46,089 nt of DNA from Nannocystis pusilla (GCF_020073745.1 NZ_JAIRAU010000050.1:1-46089), one strand, 5' to 3'. Counted from the first letter of the stretch, positions 7,634-15,847 are shown. Notes: a model not told the origin generated them from the letters alone. Made by a program: numbers and translations.

Positions 7634-8279
7634 TTACAAAGGCTTGCTGCTTGTTGTTTCAAGTCCTTCTGGAGCCGGGAAGACGACCCTCTGCCGGCGC
7701 CTGAGGGAGGAGTTCCCGCAGATCCGGTTCAGCGTGTCGTACACCACGCGGCCGCCGCGCCCCGGCGAGGTCCACGGGCGCGAGTACTTCTTCGTCGACC
7801 GCGACGACTTCACGGCGATGGTCGCGCGCGACGAGTTCGCCGAGTACGCGCTGGTCCACGGCAACAACTACGGCACCTCGGCGGCGCTGGTCCGCGACGC
7901 GCTGGCGAGCGGCACCGACCTGCTGTTCGACATCGACTTCCAGGGCGGCCGCCAGCTGCGGCGCGCCTTCCCGCACGACGTGGTGCTGGTGTTCATCCTG
8001 CCGCCGTCGCTCGGCGAGCTGCAGCGCCGGCTCGAGGCGCGCAACACCGACGCGCCCGAGGTCATCGAGCGCCGCCTCCGGGTCGCCCGCGACGAGCTCA
8101 GTCACTACGGCGAGTACGACTACGTGATCGTCAACGACGACCTCGACCGCGCGTACGCGGCGCTGCGGGCGATCTACATCGCCGAGACGCAACGCTGCGC
8201 GCGCCAGCGCGGCGCCGCCGAGGCGGTGCTGTCGGGGCAACAGGTGCTGAGCATCGCCCGCGGCAAGGAGGGCGCGTGA
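7623..8279 (+). CDS. gmk: Guanylate kinase
   Basis: 218 residues from MSSDYKGLLL. The P-loop is SSPSGAGKTTLCRRL. The GMP-binding region carries VSYTTRPPRPGEVHGREYFFV, and the lid and C-terminal motifs RLEARNTDAPEVIERRL and YDYVIVNDDLDRAYA are intact. It converts GMP and ATP to GDP and ADP in the cytosol. An upstream in-frame ATG (7593) would add ten residues and overlap yicC more; I prefer 7623, which places the P-loop at the usual distance. It overlaps the downstream spoT-like start by 4 bp (GTGA), suggesting translational coupling. Confidence 0.95.
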   Translation: MSSDYKGLLLVVSSPSGAGKTTLCRRLREEFPQIRFSVSYTTRPPRPGEVHGREYFFVDRDDFTAMVARDEFAEYALVHGNNYGTSAALVRDALASGTDLLFDIDFQGGRQLRRAFPHDVVLVFILPPSLGELQRRLEARNTDAPEVIERRLRVARDELSHYGEYDYVIVNDDLDRAYAALRAIYIAETQRCARQRGAAEAVLSGQQVLSIARGKEGA

Positions 8280-10591
8280 CCGACGTCGCCTGTGAACGGC
8301 CGGCCGAGCCGAGCGCCGCCACCCTGCTGGCCGAGCTGCGCGACCACGGCGTCGGCGACACGAGCCAGGTCGAGAAGGCGTTCGCGCTGGCGGAGCGCTG
8401 CCACGCCGGCCAGGTGCGCAAGAGCGGCGAGCCGTACCTGACCCACCCGCTGCGCGTCGCGGAGACGATCGCCCGCCTCGGCCTCGACACCAGCAGCGTG
8501 ATCGCGGCGCTGCTGCACGACGCGGTCGAGGACAGCGACCTCTCGGTGTTCGACCTGACGGAGCAGTTCGGCGGCGAGATCGCGGGCATCGTCGACGGCG
8601 TCACCAAGCTCGGCAAGGTGCCGTACCTGTCGCGCCAGGAGCAGCAGGCGGAGAGCTTCCGCAAGATGCTCCTGGCGATGAGCCAGGACATCCGCGTGCT
8701 GCTGGTCAAGCTCGCCGACCGGCTCGACAACATGCGCACGCTCGAGCACATGCCCGGCGACAAGCGCCAGCGGATCGCCCGCGAGACGATGGAGATCTAC
8801 GCGCCGCTGGCCAACCGGCTCGGGATTCAGTGGATCCGCACGGAGCTGCAGGACCTGTCCTTTCGTTACCTCGAGCCCGCGATCTACGACGGGGTGCAGA
8901 GCAAGATCGACGGGCTGTTCGCCGGCGCGCCGGAGTTCCTGGCCCGCGGCCTGGCCGAGCTGCAGGCGGCGTTCCTGCCGCCGGCCGGGGGCAACGCGCC
9001 GGCCCCGAGCGACCAGCCGGAGGACGAGCGCGTCGAGTGGCCCGAGCACCTGTTCGGGCGGGCCAGCGTGCGGGCCAGCGTGCGCCGGCCGTACCAGGTC
9101 TACCGGCTGTCCGAAGAGCAAGACGAGGGCGTCGATCAGGTCTCCGACCTGGTGACGTTCCACATCATCACCCGCGATCGCGCCGGCTGCTACGCGGCGC
9201 TCGGGGTGGTCCACGGCCGCTTCACGCCGGTGCCGGGCCGGTTCCGCGACTACATCGCGCTGCCGCGGCAGAACCATTACCAGGCGCTGCACACGGCGGT
9301 GATGGCCCACGGGGTGCGGCTGACGCTGCAGATCCGCAGCGAGGGCATGGACGACGTCGCCGAGAAGGGCATCGTCTCCGAGTGGCGCCGCGACCGCGCC
9401 GGCGCGAAGGGCTGGCAGAACCTGACCTGGCTCAAGAGCCTGATGGACTGGCAGGGCGAGGTGTCCGACCCGCACGAGTTCATCGCCGCGGTCAAGGCCG
9501 ACCTGTTCGCCGACGAGGTGTTCGTGTTCACCCCGCAGGGCGACATCCACACGTTCCCGCGCGGGGCCACGCCGATCGACTTCGCGTTCGCCATCCACAC
9601 CGACCTCGGCAACCACTGCTCGGCCGCGCGGATCAACGGCCACATGGTGCCGCTCCGCTACCAGCTGCGGCAGGGCGACACGATCGAGATCATCACCACG
9701 CCGAACCCGGCGGTGCGCAAGGAGTGGCTCAAGATGTGCCAGACCTCGCGCGCGCAGGCGCGGATCAAGCAGTACTTGCGGCAGCAGGAGCGCGGCCGCC
9801 TGCGCGCGCTGGGCCGCAGCCTGCTCGACTCGGAGCTGGCGGGGCGCGGGCGCAAGCTCGCCGAATTCGAGGCCCAGGGGGCGATGGCGAGCCGGATCGC
9901 CGAGATCGATCTGCCCAAGGATCTGCGCAGCGAGGACGGCCTGTACGAGGCGCTCGGGGCCGGGCAGGTGGCGCCCGCGGTGGTGGCCGACGCGCTGGCG
10001 CCGGTCCTCGACGAGGACGACAACCTGTTCAAGCGGGTGCTGCGGCGCATGTCGGGCAAGAAGCCGGGGCCGAAGCTGCCGGGCTTCGGTCGCCTGGCCC
10101 CGGGGCAAGGCGCGCCGGGTTCGCCGCTGCTGGTCACGCGCGAGCGCATCGAGGCCGGCAGCTCGGGGGCGCCGATGATCCAGCTGGCGGCGTGCTGCTC
10201 GCCGCTGCCGGGCGATCCGCTGATCGGCTACTTCGTGCCCGGCAAGGGCATCGCGGCCCACGTCGAGGGCTGTCCCGAGGCGCTCGGCCGGATCGCCGAG
10301 CGCCGCCTCCACCTCGCCTGGGAGTCGGGCCTGGAGATCGACGGGCCGGTCACGCTCGAGGTCCGAACCACCGACACCGTGGGCCTTTTGGCCGAGATGA
10401 GCCGGGCCTTCTCGCACCACGGCATCAACATCAAGCAGGCCAATTGCCGCGCGTACGACAGCGGCCGGCGCGCCATCAACACCTTCCAGACCACCGTCCG
10501 CAGCCTCAAGCAGCTGTCGTCGTTGATGGCGACGCTGCGCGACATCACCGGCGTGCTGGCGGTCGAGCGGGTGTTCTCACGCGCCGAGTGA
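8276..10591 (+). CDS. RelA/SpoT homologue with degraded synthetase domain
   Basis: 771 residues, full length for the long RelA/SpoT family. Order: HD hydrolase with intact HDAVED (81-86), synthetase-like domain (about 225-370), TGS (about 405-470), a Cys-Cys zinc-finger-like motif (QLAACCSPLPGDP) and C-terminal ACT. The hydrolase looks active. In the synthetase the conserved Glu of the EVQIRT motif is Thr (T350, TLQIRS), the Arg of the DLxAxR motif is His (H296), and Lys residues in the GRFKDY and PKxN motifs are Arg. I infer a (p)ppGpp hydrolase without synthetase activity. An AAGGAGGG ribosome site precedes the GTG. No rpoZ lies between gmk and this gene. Confidence 0.92.
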   Translation: MTDVACERPAEPSAATLLAELRDHGVGDTSQVEKAFALAERCHAGQVRKSGEPYLTHPLRVAETIARLGLDTSSVIAALLHDAVEDSDLSVFDLTEQFGGEIAGIVDGVTKLGKVPYLSRQEQQAESFRKMLLAMSQDIRVLLVKLADRLDNMRTLEHMPGDKRQRIARETMEIYAPLANRLGIQWIRTELQDLSFRYLEPAIYDGVQSKIDGLFAGAPEFLARGLAELQAAFLPPAGGNAPAPSDQPEDERVEWPEHLFGRASVRASVRRPYQVYRLSEEQDEGVDQVSDLVTFHIITRDRAGCYAALGVVHGRFTPVPGRFRDYIALPRQNHYQALHTAVMAHGVRLTLQIRSEGMDDVAEKGIVSEWRRDRAGAKGWQNLTWLKSLMDWQGEVSDPHEFIAAVKADLFADEVFVFTPQGDIHTFPRGATPIDFAFAIHTDLGNHCSAARINGHMVPLRYQLRQGDTIEIITTPNPAVRKEWLKMCQTSRAQARIKQYLRQQERGRLRALGRSLLDSELAGRGRKLAEFEAQGAMASRIAEIDLPKDLRSEDGLYEALGAGQVAPAVVADALAPVLDEDDNLFKRVLRRMSGKKPGPKLPGFGRLAPGQGAPGSPLLVTRERIEAGSSGAPMIQLAACCSPLPGDPLIGYFVPGKGIAAHVEGCPEALGRIAERRLHLAWESGLEIDGPVTLEVRTTDTVGLLAEMSRAFSHHGINIKQANCRAYDSGRRAINTFQTTVRSLKQLSSLMATLRDITGVLAVERVFSRAE

Positions 10592-10645
10592 CGGCGGACC
10601 GGGCGGGCAGGGGCCGGTCGCCGGCGCGGGCCCCGGTGTGCGCGG

Positions 10646-10674
10646 TTGACAAGCCCGATAAGCCCGGTTATCCC
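10646..10674 (+). promoter_or_regulatory. Strong sigma-70-type promoter
   Basis: Perfect TTGACA, 17-bp spacer, TATCCC. The start site would be about 22 bp before the ATG of the small basic protein, with AGGA at 10691-10694. The best promoter match I found in the window. Confidence 0.65.
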
Positions 10675-10702
10675 TCCGCCTCCCGCAAACAGGACCTCCG
10701 CG

Positions 10703-10879
10703 ATGGCTTCCTTCACCGTAGTCACCAAGCGCAAGCGCGCTCGTCGAAACAAGAACGCTGGCCACGCTCGCAAGATGAAGCTCGGCAAGCACAGCACCCT
10801 GTCCGCCGTCGAGCTCTTCGCGGCCCTCGGCGAGCCCGGCAAGCCGGCCCCCAAGAGCGCCGCGCCGGCCAAGCCCTGA
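10703..10879 (+). CDS. Small highly basic protein, 58 aa
   Basis: MASFTVVTKRKRARRNKNAG opens a Lys/Arg-rich first half, followed by KLGKHSTLSAVELFAALGEP and an Ala/Pro/Lys tail. Charge and size suggest nucleic-acid or ribosome binding. I have a general impression of similar short basic proteins in other myxobacteria but cannot name a family. A consensus promoter and an AGGA site 8 nt before the ATG support a real, well-expressed gene. Confidence 0.7.
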   Translation: MASFTVVTKRKRARRNKNAGHARKMKLGKHSTLSAVELFAALGEPGKPAPKSAAPAKP

Positions 10880-11148
10880 GCACGCTTCGACCTTCCGGCC
10901 CGTCCCCGCGCGCGTGCGAGATCGCCGCGGTGGCGCCGCCGCTCGAGTTCCCTGGACGTCGCGGCCCGCGGCGCTGCTCCTCGATCTCCTCGATCGCGCG
11001 GGCGGATCCGCGACCGCGTCGGTCTCATGGGGTCATGGGGCGGGGTCGCACGGCCTCGCGGTTTTCGTCGCGAGGGAAACCATGCGAAGGTCGCCTCTGC
11101 GACCCGGCATCGGTCGCAGAAGCGCCGGGCGCCGGGCCCGCTGTGCGC
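10880..11148. other. Intergenic, no gene seen
   Basis: No convincing coding sequence or 14-bp array. The only structure noted is a short GGTCGC/GCGACC stem with a CTCT loop near 11089-11104. Confidence 0.5.
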
Positions 11149-11177
11149 TTGATCAACTACCTAGCAGCGCATAGTCT
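11149..11177 (+). promoter_or_regulatory. Putative promoter of the pseudokinase gene
   Basis: TTGATC, 17 bp, TAGTCT, then about 27 bp to GGAG (11202-11205) and the ATG at 11211. Confidence 0.4.
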
Positions 11178-11210
11178 CGGAGCGCGACTTCCCCCCCTGC
11201 TGGAGAACCC

Positions 11211-13376
11211 ATGACGACAGCGACGACCGGCGCGCCAACTCTCTCACCGGGAACAGTGATCGACGGGACATACACCCTCGGTGCGGTGGTGCGGGAGCGC
11301 GGCGGCAGCGTGAGCTACGAGGCGACGGACCTCAGCGGCGGTCGGGTGGAGGTCACCGTGTATGCGCCCGGGTGCTTCGTCTCCCCGGTGGCGCTCGAGC
11401 GCAGCCTACGAGAGCTGCGTCAGCTCGAGAAGGTCCAGTCGCCCCAGATCGTGCGGGTGTTCGACACCGGAAAGATGCCGCAGGGCGGTATCTACGAGGT
11501 GCACGAGCGCCTGGTCGGGGAGCCGCTGTCGGCCCGCGGGACCTTCGATCCGGCCGAGGTCGTCCAGATCGTCCATGACGTCGCGACCGCGCTGACGGCC
11601 GCGCAGAAGGTCGGCGTGGTGCATCGCAACCTCGGCGCCGACTCGATCCTGCGCAGCGGCCAGGACGTGCGCCTGTTCAACTTCGCGGTCGGCGACCCGC
11701 AGGGGGGCGTCAGCTTCGGCGCCCTCGACTGCATCGCGCCGGAGCAGGTCGAGGGCAAGAACATCGACGAGCGCACGCTGGTGTACAACCTCGCGGCGCT
11801 GACGTATCGCCTGCTCAAGGGCGAGTCGCTGTTCACGACCGAGGACACCGGCACCGCGTTGCTGCAGCACGCCGCCAGCCTCCCGGCGGAGAGCTCGATG
11901 CCGGCGCCGCTGTTCGCGGGCCTGGCGAAGGATCCCAAGGCGCGGCCGGCGCTGTCCAAGTTCCTCGGCGATCTTGGCGACATCGTCCGCGACTTCCTGC
12001 GCGACGAACGCGAGCACCGCGACACGGACGACCTTATGCAAGACCCCGACGCGCCCAACCCGGATCGCGCGGCCCCCGGCGGGCCGGCGGCTGCTCCCAC
12101 CCCCGAACCCGTCGCTGTACCGGCCGCGCCGACCGCGCCGGCCGTCGCCCCCAAGCCGGCGATCGCCACCCCGCCGGCCGTCGGGCCCAAGATCGGCGCG
12201 CCCCCGCTGCTGGGGCCGCCGACGATCGGCAAGCCTCCGACCCTCGGCGCGCCCGGCGCGGCGCCGACGTTCGCGCCGCCCTCGGTGGCGCCGCCCTCGG
12301 TGGCCGCGCCGAACCTGTCCGCGCCCCCGGCGGCCGCGCCCAGCGCGTCCGGCGGCGCTGCGACCGGCACCAAGCCGCGCACGCGCGGCTGGACCATGTT
12401 CATGGAGGCCACCGACGGCGAGTCCGGCGGCGCTGGCGCTCCCGGCGTGCCGATGGGCGGCGCGCTCCCGGTGGCCGGCGCCCCGGTCGCCGCTCCGGCG
12501 CCCACGCCCGTGGTCGCCGCACCCGCGCCTGCGCCGGCGCAACCGGCCGCTGCGGCCGCTCCGGCGGCCGCCACCGGCGAGGTCAAGCCGAGCACGCGCG
12601 GCTGGACGATGATCATGGACGAGCCGTCGGAGGCCGACGCGGCGGCGCTGGCCGTCACCACGCCCGCGGCCGCCCAGGCCCCCGCGCCGGCGAGCCCGAC
12701 GACGCGCGGCTGGACGATGCTCGAGGAGCTCAACGATTCGTTGCCCGGCGTGCCTCCGCCGGCGGCAGCGGCTCCTGCGCCCGCGCCCGCGCCTGCGCCC
12801 GAGAAGACACCGGAGCCGCCGGCCGGCGGCACGCCGAGCTCGCGCGGCTGGACCATGTTCATGGAGGCCGAGCTGCAGGGCAAGGACGAGACGAAGCCCG
12901 AGCCGGAGGCCACCGACCCCGAGTTCTACGGCGGCGAGGTCACCACCGACGCGGGCACCGTCGTCGCCTTCGCGCCGAGCGCCGAGGCCCCGCAGGCCCG
13001 CGTCCGCGCCGGCGAGCCGGCTGCCGATCTGTCCTCCGGGACAGAGGAGATGACGTCGTTCGGCTCGCGCTTCCGCGGCGCCGAGCCCGAGCCGCCGGCC
13101 CCCGCCGAGCCGGCCGCCTCGCAGCCGCCGCCCGATCTGCCCAGCTTCGCCGGCAACTCGAGCTTCGACTTCGGCGGCCTCACGCCCCCGGCCAAGCAGG
13201 CGCAGCCCGAGCCGGTCAAGAAGCCGGAGCCGGCCCCGCCGACCACTCCGCCCGAGTCGGTGTTCGCCACCGCCGAGGCGGTCGAGGGCGCCGGCGGCGG
13301 CTCGAAGGTGCTCATCATCGTCATCGTCGTGCTGGTGATCGCCGCGGTCGCCGTGCTCGCGCTGACGAGCAGCTGA
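11211..13376 (+). CDS. Membrane-anchored pseudokinase with RGWTM repeats
   Basis: 721 residues. The first ~265 have a Ser/Thr kinase fold: beta-rich N-lobe, VVHRNLGADSIL catalytic loop, LFNFAVGD at the DFG position and an intact APE (176-178). Catalytic residues are lost: the HRD Asp is Asn140, the DFG Asp is Asn157, and the VAIK-type Lys is absent (VEVTVYAPG). A long Ala/Pro linker (about 285-690) holds four copies of [T/S]RGWTM at about 391, 462, 498 and 544, each followed by an acidic stretch. A single transmembrane helix (SKVLIIVIVVLVIAAVAVLAL) ends the protein. It is probably a scaffold with cytosolic kinase fold; partners are unknown. A strong terminator follows. Confidence 0.85.
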   Translation: MTTATTGAPTLSPGTVIDGTYTLGAVVRERGGSVSYEATDLSGGRVEVTVYAPGCFVSPVALERSLRELRQLEKVQSPQIVRVFDTGKMPQGGIYEVHERLVGEPLSARGTFDPAEVVQIVHDVATALTAAQKVGVVHRNLGADSILRSGQDVRLFNFAVGDPQGGVSFGALDCIAPEQVEGKNIDERTLVYNLAALTYRLLKGESLFTTEDTGTALLQHAASLPAESSMPAPLFAGLAKDPKARPALSKFLGDLGDIVRDFLRDEREHRDTDDLMQDPDAPNPDRAAPGGPAAAPTPEPVAVPAAPTAPAVAPKPAIATPPAVGPKIGAPPLLGPPTIGKPPTLGAPGAAPTFAPPSVAPPSVAAPNLSAPPAAAPSASGGAATGTKPRTRGWTMFMEATDGESGGAGAPGVPMGGALPVAGAPVAAPAPTPVVAAPAPAPAQPAAAAAPAAATGEVKPSTRGWTMIMDEPSEADAAALAVTTPAAAQAPAPASPTTRGWTMLEELNDSLPGVPPPAAAAPAPAPAPAPEKTPEPPAGGTPSSRGWTMFMEAELQGKDETKPEPEATDPEFYGGEVTTDAGTVVAFAPSAEAPQARVRAGEPAADLSSGTEEMTSFGSRFRGAEPEPPAPAEPAASQPPPDLPSFAGNSSFDFGGLTPPAKQAQPEPVKKPEPAPPTTPPESVFATAEAVEGAGGGSKVLIIVIVVLVIAAVAVLALTSS
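13027..13054. repeat. In-gene 14-bp repeat, two units
   Basis: ATCTGTCCTCCGGG then ACAGAGGAGATGAC inside the pseudokinase linker; CTGTCC and GGACAG pair around TCCG. Confidence 0.45.
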
Positions 13377-13398
13377 TCCGTCGCTGCGCGCGCAGGAG

Positions 13399-13435
13399 GA
13401 GCGCCGGGCAGCCGCTGCCCGGCGCTCTTCGTTTT
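13399..13435 (+). terminator. Rho-independent terminator
   Basis: A 13-bp perfect stem (GAGCGCCGGGCAG with CTGCCCGGCGCTC) and 3-nt loop, followed by TTCGTTTT. It lies 22 bp after the pseudokinase stop and is the most canonical terminator in the window. Confidence 0.85.
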
Positions 13436-13566
13436 CAGGCGTCGTGGGGGGGCGCAGAGCCATCGCCACGGCGTCGGTGCGGCCGTTCCGCTCTGCTCGC
13501 GCGAGAGATCGCGTCCCCGGCTCCGTGGACCTGGGCGAGGGCAGGGGGCTCGCCGGGCGCGCGAAA

Positions 13567-13666
13567 GGGCCTGTCCTCGCGGACAGGCCCCTCGTCACAG
13601 GTCCCTTCGAACATGCTCGAAGGGACCTGCCCCTTCGAACATGTTCACCGTGCCAGGCGCACTAGG
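13567..13666. repeat. 14-bp palindromic array A3 (7 units)
   Basis: Units start at 13569, 13583, 13597, 13611, 13625, 13639 and 13653 without slippage. Two strong hairpins are formed: GGGCCTGTCC/GGACAGGCCC with a TCGC loop, and GGTCCCTTCGA/TCGAAGGGACC with ACATGC as loop. The last unit contains the stop codon of the minus-strand acidic protein. Confidence 0.9.
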
Positions 13667-13973
13667 CCTGCTCCTCTTCCTCGCCCTCTTCGATGTCGGG
13701 CAGCTGGTAGACGATGGTGCGGTCCTGCTGCTGCTCGGCGACCTCGACCTCGCCCTCGCCCTCGCCCTCGTCGCCGGCGTCGACGTCGCCGGCGTCGTCG
13801 ACGTCGCTCTCGACGACGTCCTCGGCCGCCTCATCGACGGCGTCGTAGCTGTCGACCACGCTCTCGGCGGCGACGGGATCGGGTCGGCTCGGCGCGGGGA
13901 TGTTGGGGGCGTTGCCCGCCTTCCAGTCCTCGATGGCTCTGCACAGCACGGCGTAGTCGATCATCGGCGGCAT
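13662..13973 (-). CDS. Small acidic protein, 103 aa
   Basis: Starts MPPMIDYAVLCRAIEDWKAG, a short predicted helical domain of about 30 residues, then a very acidic low-complexity region (many Glu, Asp and Val) and ends VYQLPDIEEGEEEEQA. No signal peptide or membrane segment. The ATG three codons further in is an alternative start. Tandem acidic codons produce GAC/GAG-rich DNA. The gene lies 71 bp downstream of tmk on the same strand and may be co-transcribed. Function unknown. Confidence 0.65.
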   Translation of the reverse strand: MPPMIDYAVLCRAIEDWKAGNAPNIPAPSRPDPVAAESVVDSYDAVDEAAEDVVESDVDDAGDVDAGDEGEGEGEVEVAEQQQDRTIVYQLPDIEEGEEEEQA

Positions 13974-14044
13974 GGTAGTCCGCGGGCGTGGCGCCGCGCA
14001 ACGGGTCCGGCCGGCCGGGGCGCCGGGTGTCTCCGGGGGGCGGG

Positions 14045-14668
14045 CTACAGGCCGCGCTGGGCGCAGACCTCGCCGATCTGCGCGGTGACCTGGTCCGGAG
14101 GCAGGGTGCCGTCGAGGACGACGATCTCCCCGAGGTCCTCGCGCTCGCGGGCGACGTCGTAGAGGCGGGCGACGCGGCGCTGCAGGTCGAGCGCGTCGAA
14201 CCGCTCGTGCACCGCGGCGCCCTCGGCGGCCCGGCGCTGCACGCGATCGAAGGCCACCTCGGCCGGCACGCGCAGGAACACGTAGAAATCGGGCGCCGGG
14301 GCCGCGTGGTTGATCGTCCGCACCCAGTCGAGGTCGCAGTCGAGGGACTGGTAGGCCAGCGACGACAGGAGGTAGCGATCCGACACGACCACGCTGCCGC
14401 GCCGGCGGGCCGGATCGATCTCGTGCGCGATGTGCTCGAGCCGGTCGGCCGCGAACAACAGGGCCAGGGCCGCCGGATCGATCGGCGTGGCGTCGACGTG
14501 CAGGCGCTCGCGGATCAGCCGCCCGATCGGGAGGCCGCTGGGCTCGCGGGTCTCGAGCACGTCGTGCCCGCGCTGCCGGAGCCAATGCGCCAGCGCGCGC
14601 GTCTGCAGCGTGGTGCCGCTGCCGTCGATCCCCTCGATGGCGATGAAACGTCCGCCTGACTCACGCAT
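14045..14668 (-). CDS. tmk: Thymidylate kinase, variant P-loop
   Basis: 207 residues, normal length. It phosphorylates dTMP to dTDP. Family features: RFIAIEGIDGSGTTLQT, the dTMP-site TREPSGLPIG, DRYLLSSLAYQ and a C-terminal VVLDGTLPPDQV. The P-loop Lys of the usual GxxGxGK[S/T] is Thr (GSGTT). I recall GTT-type P-loops in some other bacterial thymidylate kinases, so the gene is probably functional. The ATG MRESGGRF is chosen because everything upstream is Arg/Gly-rich shadow sequence overlapping the divergent gene. Confidence 0.9.
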   Translation of the reverse strand: MRESGGRFIAIEGIDGSGTTLQTRALAHWLRQRGHDVLETREPSGLPIGRLIRERLHVDATPIDPAALALLFAADRLEHIAHEIDPARRRGSVVVSDRYLLSSLAYQSLDCDLDWVRTINHAAPAPDFYVFLRVPAEVAFDRVQRRAAEGAAVHERFDALDLQRRVARLYDVAREREDLGEIVVLDGTLPPDQVTAQIGEVCAQRGL

Positions 14669-14785
14669 CGCGGGCGAGCCTAGCAAAAGTCGCGCGCGCC
14701 TTGGCGCGTCCGCCCCGGACGCGGATTCCTCGCTCAGAGAGCGCCCGCGTGGCACACTCGCTCGGGCCCAAGGAGTCCTCCGCCT

Positions 14786-15835
14786 GTGAATCAGCACCCG
14801 CCGTCCTCCACTGTACCGCTGGGCAGCTCGCAGAACCCCGCCCAGCCGCAGTACGTGCCCGCGCAGCTCGGCGTGGCAGTGCAGCTCCCCGGGTCCTCCC
14901 AGCCCCACCCGGGCGCGGCGCCGATGCCGGGGCAGCAGCCGTACCCGCCGGCGGGCCAGCCGCCGGGCGCCTATCCCCAGGGACAGGTGCCGATGGCCGC
15001 CCAGCCGCCAGGGCAGTACCCGCCGGGGCAGTACCCGCCGGGGCAGTACCCGCCGGGCGCCTATCCCCAGGGACAGGCGCCGATGGGCGCCTATCCCCAG
15101 GGACAGGTGCCGCAGCAGCCGATGCCGCAGCAGCCGCACCACCACCCCCCGCAGTCGGGCCCGGTGCCGGCCCCGCCGGGGGGCGGGCGCATGGACGAGC
15201 TGCAGACCGGCGGCTCGCGCACCGTGTTCGAGTTCACCGGCGCCCACGCCAAGCCCGAGGCCGGTGGCCGCACCTTCGTCGGCAGCCTCGACAGCATGCC
15301 CGACCTGTCGCGCGAGCGGCCCGAGCGCATGGCGAGCAACCTCAGCCCAGGCATGCCCTCGTGGCTGATCGTGCTGGTCGGCGTGATCGTCCTCGGCGGC
15401 GGCGCTGCCTATGCGGCGTTCCTCCGCGGGAACGCGACCGAGGAGACCGTCAACGCCGCGCCGGCCGAGACGCCGCCGCCCGCCGCGACCGCCGGGACCC
15501 CGCCGGTCGCCGGGGCGGTCGATCCTGCCGCCGGGACGCCGCCCGCCGCCGGGACGCCAACCGCCGCCGGGACGCCGCCCGCCGCCGGGACGCCGCCCGC
15601 CACCGAGACGCCGCCCGCCGCCGGGACGACGCCCGCGACGACGCCGCCCGCGACGACGCCGCCCGCGACCACGCCGACGCCCGAGCCGGCCAAGACGACG
15701 CCGAAGAAGACGACGACGCCGAAGAAGACCACGCCCAAGCCCGAGCCCGAGCCCAAGGAAGAGCCGAAGAAGACCCTCAAGCCGAGCAAGCCGCCGCGCG
15801 AGGGCCTCGGCGATCTGCCGCCCCCGCCGAAGTGA
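14786..15835 (+). CDS. Proline-rich single-pass membrane protein
   Basis: 349 residues with GTG start and AAGGAG 10 nt upstream. The first 135 residues are a Pro/Gln/Gly repeat region with YPPGQ-type and AYPQGQ-type repeats. A short conserved-looking segment follows (TVFEFTGAHAKPEAGGRTFV), then one transmembrane helix (WLIVLVGVIVLGGGAAYAAF), then an Ala/Pro/Thr-rich and Lys-rich tail with five-residue AGTPP repeats. The architecture resembles that of the pseudokinase without its kinase fold. Function unknown; possibly an envelope or cell-wall-spanning adaptor. Three AYPQGQ codings coincide with 14-bp family units. Confidence 0.7.
   Translation: MNQHPPSSTVPLGSSQNPAQPQYVPAQLGVAVQLPGSSQPHPGAAPMPGQQPYPPAGQPPGAYPQGQVPMAAQPPGQYPPGQYPPGQYPPGAYPQGQAPMGAYPQGQVPQQPMPQQPHHHPPQSGPVPAPPGGGRMDELQTGGSRTVFEFTGAHAKPEAGGRTFVGSLDSMPDLSRERPERMASNLSPGMPSWLIVLVGVIVLGGGAAYAAFLRGNATEETVNAAPAETPPPAATAGTPPVAGAVDPAAGTPPAAGTPTAAGTPPAAGTPPATETPPAAGTTPATTPPATTPPATTPTPEPAKTTPKKTTTPKKTTPKPEPEPKEEPKKTLKPSKPPREGLGDLPPPPK
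14969..15116. repeat. Three 14-bp family pairs in coding repeats
   Basis: The pair GCCTATCCCCAGGG plus ACAGG(T/C)GCCG occurs at 14969, 15059 and 15089. CCTATCC and GGACAGG can pair, with one mismatch, around CCAG. They alternate with a 15-bp coding repeat (GGGCAGTACCCGCCG) at about 15011-15055. Confidence 0.5.
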
Positions 15836-15847
15836 GGCCGGCCGGGC

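Noticed and set aside
8174..10420. Long minus-strand ORF opposite the RelA/SpoT homologue (748 aa)
   Set aside because: Composition is Arg/His/Gln-rich with no motif; it is a GC-driven shadow of a clear protein family on the other strand.
10914..11174. 86-aa ORF between the small basic protein and the pseudokinase
   Set aside because: No ribosome site, biased composition and no family resemblance; it overlaps the promoter at 11149-11177.
11406..13598. 730-aa minus-strand ORF opposite the pseudokinase
   Set aside because: Arg/Gly-rich shadow; the plus strand has kinase-fold motifs, promoter, ribosome site and terminator.
13567..13666. CRISPR array
   Set aside because: The period is 14 bp with only four variable bases; there are no 25-40 bp repeats with unique spacers and no cas genes.
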